Assembly: GCA_025457785.1 (NCBI GenBank)
Contig: JALOTS010000088.1
Span: 1-7,871, forward strand
Direction of reading: 5' to 3'
DNA from: Pontiellaceae bacterium
GTDB taxonomy: Bacteria; Verrucomicrobiota; Kiritimatiellia; Kiritimatiellales; Tichowtungiaceae
DNA: 7,871 bases
Shown here: in pieces, positions 7,001 through 7,871 of the stretch
Layout of the letters: every line of letters starts with the position of its first letter
Position numbering within the stretch: position 1 is the stretch's first letter
Notes under the pieces: model-generated
Databases searched by the model: none
What the model was told of the DNA's origin: nothing
The model's input: only the letters and a program-made list of their open reading frames with translations
Program-made: the position numbers and the translations under genes

Positions 7001-7871
7001 CGCCCCTGCGTGTCACGGAAATCATGCACTCGCCCCGTGCGCCCGATGCAGGCGAATCGGCAGTAAATGCCGACCCGTCGGCCTACCGGTTTATTGAACT
7101 TTATAACGGAGGCAGCGAGCCGATCGGTCTGGCCGGGATTAAATTTACGGACGGAATACGGTTTGATTTCTCCACCGGCTCCCTGATGACACTGGCTCCG
7201 GGAGGGTACGCACTGCTCGTCAGAGACCGCTATGCCTTCCTTGCCCGTTATCCCGGACTGGAATCGCAGATTGCGGGTGAATATCTGGGTGATCTTTCTG
7301 GCAGCGGTGAAAAGATAAAAATCGATGGATATGGCATCGGAACGGTCTTTTCATTCTCCTATTCAAATGCTCGCGACTGGCCGCTGCAGGCCGATGGCGC
7401 CGGGCATTCCCTTGTTCCGCTCAATGCCGAAACGGTATCCTGCAACCTGCTCAGCTACGGCCGCAACTGGCGGGCCAGCCGGAATGTGGACGGTTCTCCC
7501 GGAACAGCCGATCAGGATACCGTTCCGGCACTCTGCCTGAACGAAATCACCGCGCATACCGATCTGAGCAACCCGGCCTATCCGGACTATGACTCCAACG
7601 ACTGGATCGAGCTGTATAATGCCGGAACCACATCCGTTTCCCTTGGTGATTACTATTTGAGCGACGACCCGTACAATCTGCTCAAGTGGCATATTCCGGC
7701 AGGAACGCTGAATCCTCAGGCCTTTATCACCTTCGATGAAATCACCGGGTTCCATTCACCGATCACAAACGGATTCGGAATCGATAAAGCCGGGGAACAG
7801 ATCCTTTTGTCCTATGCACCTTCCGGCACACCGGTGCGGGTCGTCGATGCCTTCCGCTTCAAAGGACAGGA
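4090..7871 (+). CDS. Very large exported multi-domain protein: lamin-tail, CotH kinase-like and chitobiase-C-terminal-like domains; 3' end outside window
   Basis: The frame stays open to the right edge (1260 codons). The protein starts with a signal peptide (MKK, RK, then AAVSLILLLATPVI, about 1-29), so it is exported. Domains in order: lamin-tail 1 (about 30-140, DWIEIYN at 53-59); a galactose-binding-like domain (about 175-338); a chitobiase-C-terminal/Fn3-associated repeat (374-448, YTLDGSTP at 400-407); a CotH kinase-like domain (about 488-880); a second chitobiase-like repeat (888-967, YTLDGSDP at 915-922); lamin-tail 2 (971-1113, FIELYN at 1001-1006); lamin-tail 3 (1148 to edge, DWIELYN at 1171-1177). 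In the CotH part, PKNSLRLLFK (564-573), YINGLYWGLYNTHERP (647-662), NDDWDN (736-741) and the WD pair (761-762) match kinase-like positions. Spore-coat CotH is an atypical protein kinase; whether this one phosphorylates anything is unknown. The rest suggests cell-surface or polysaccharide binding. It lies 61 bases after birA, possibly in the same transcript. The C-terminus, and hence any surface-anchoring signal, is not seen. Confidence 0.9.
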   Translation, partial: MKKFQFGSIRKAAVSLILLLATPVICSGTGVYISEFVAVNSSTLTNKFGAAEDWIEIYNSTAQSVNLTGWYLTDSPASLTKWAFPAVTLPAKGYLIVWASGRDTVYNGEIHTSFKLDGDGEYLALVRPNGTTVEHDYFPVYPEQKKDVSYGVFFTGIGDEITLSSSHTNCQYLVPTANIGTNWRSRVFNASAWSNGSLGIGYAKAGNDFLEYIETNVQTLMSNKMASIYIRIPFTVDDPAGLKHVEVKMRYEDGFAAYLNGTAIASDNLPSGQTATTLVWNAGAYLGRDEDEAVVMSQIFSNSTPVNFLVAGTNVLAIHGLNYKTTSSDLLMQAEILGTRVDQLVMVGNRYFAAPTPGSVNSGDALGLVADTKFSVDRGFYEAPFDLIISTATAGAVIRYTLDGSTPTDVSGTVYTGPIHITNTAIVRARATLPGWLASTPDTHTYLFLENVIRQPAKPAGFPAGYNEDYEMDPEVVNSPDYSADFPAVLLRIPTLSLVTDYSNLFGSSSGLLYKTNGVANAANEGVAWERPVSAEWIYPDGTEGFQVNCGLRAQGAYSRSNSPKNSLRLLFKNVYGPSKLRFNLFPDSEVDQFDTIVLRGGYNTTWHYLLDHDRRTKAQYAREAFARELQLAMGHPSPHGRFVHLYINGLYWGLYNTHERPAETFASDYFGGSKEDWDVYNVPEVVAGNGIAWTNMFNIATNIGLSTLASYTNFLRYCDVVSLADYMIINHYIGNDDWDNRNVYAARRRRAGEGYKFFCWDAERSIYHPDTNRTPININLRPSKLFHQARTNAEFRLLVADRLHRHLFNNGPLTTNGAVAIWRKISDVVDGVAVAESARWGDASGTLYTVNDNYLPEQNRIMTEYFPVRSGIFFNQYKSLGLYPTLDAPEFAVHGGTFTGSTNISLSGPSAIYYTLDGSDPREFGTGNIRGTALSGPVPITHTTRVKARCWNGSMWSALTEADFYDLSPSPLRVTEIMHSPRAPDAGESAVNADPSAYRFIELYNGGSEPIGLAGIKFTDGIRFDFSTGSLMTLAPGGYALLVRDRYAFLARYPGLESQIAGEYLGDLSGSGEKIKIDGYGIGTVFSFSYSNARDWPLQADGAGHSLVPLNAETVSCNLLSYGRNWRASRNVDGSPGTADQDTVPALCLNEITAHTDLSNPAYPDYDSNDWIELYNAGTTSVSLGDYYLSDDPYNLLKWHIPAGTLNPQAFITFDEITGFHSPITNGFGIDKAGEQILLSYAPSGTPVRVVDAFRFKGQ

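Overview
The window holds five genes in two divergent groups and looks like a chromosomal segment from a member of the PVC superphylum, with Verrucomicrobiota, Kiritimatiellota or Lentisphaerota most likely. That placement is an inference. It rests mainly on the very large secreted protein that combines lamin-tail, galactose-binding-like, chitobiase-C-terminal-like and CotH domains, an architecture I associate with those phyla, plus a sodium-pump decarboxylase operon. No rRNA, tRNA, CRISPR array, insertion sequence or phage gene is visible.

Left half (1-3221, minus strand): a biotin-dependent, sodium-translocating decarboxylase operon in the order gamma - alpha - beta (oadG-oadA-oadB). OadG is a 69-residue single-span membrane anchor. 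OadA is a 604-residue carboxyltransferase with a C-terminal biotinyl domain. OadB is the membrane pump and runs off the left edge after 384 residues. Gaps are short (30 and 14 bases), each gene has a clear AGGAG-type ribosome binding site, and the oadB site overlaps the oadA stop codon. The family couples decarboxylation of a keto acid or acyl-CoA to Na+ export. The exact substrate here is uncertain because the carboxyltransferase is quite divergent. OadB carries an unusual N-terminal extension of about 120 residues with a signal-peptide-like start.

Centre (3222-3314): a 93-base AT-rich divergent intergenic region that must carry the promoters of the operon and probably of the rightward genes.

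Right half (3315-7871, plus strand): first a short (237-residue) biotin-protein ligase without a DNA-binding domain. Sitting back to back with the biotin-carrying OadA, it is the obvious candidate enzyme for attaching biotin to that subunit. After 61 bases comes the start of a very large exported protein, open to the right edge (1260 codons seen): signal peptide, lamin-tail domain, galactose-binding-like domain, chitobiase-like repeat, CotH kinase-like domain, second chitobiase-like repeat, then two more lamin-tail domains. Its function is unknown and it need not be connected with the decarboxylase.

The window is almost fully coding; the longest non-coding stretch is the 93-base divergent region. 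The strongest candidates for something new are the N-terminally extended OadB, the divergent cysteine-rich OadA, and the multi-domain CotH/lamin-tail protein.
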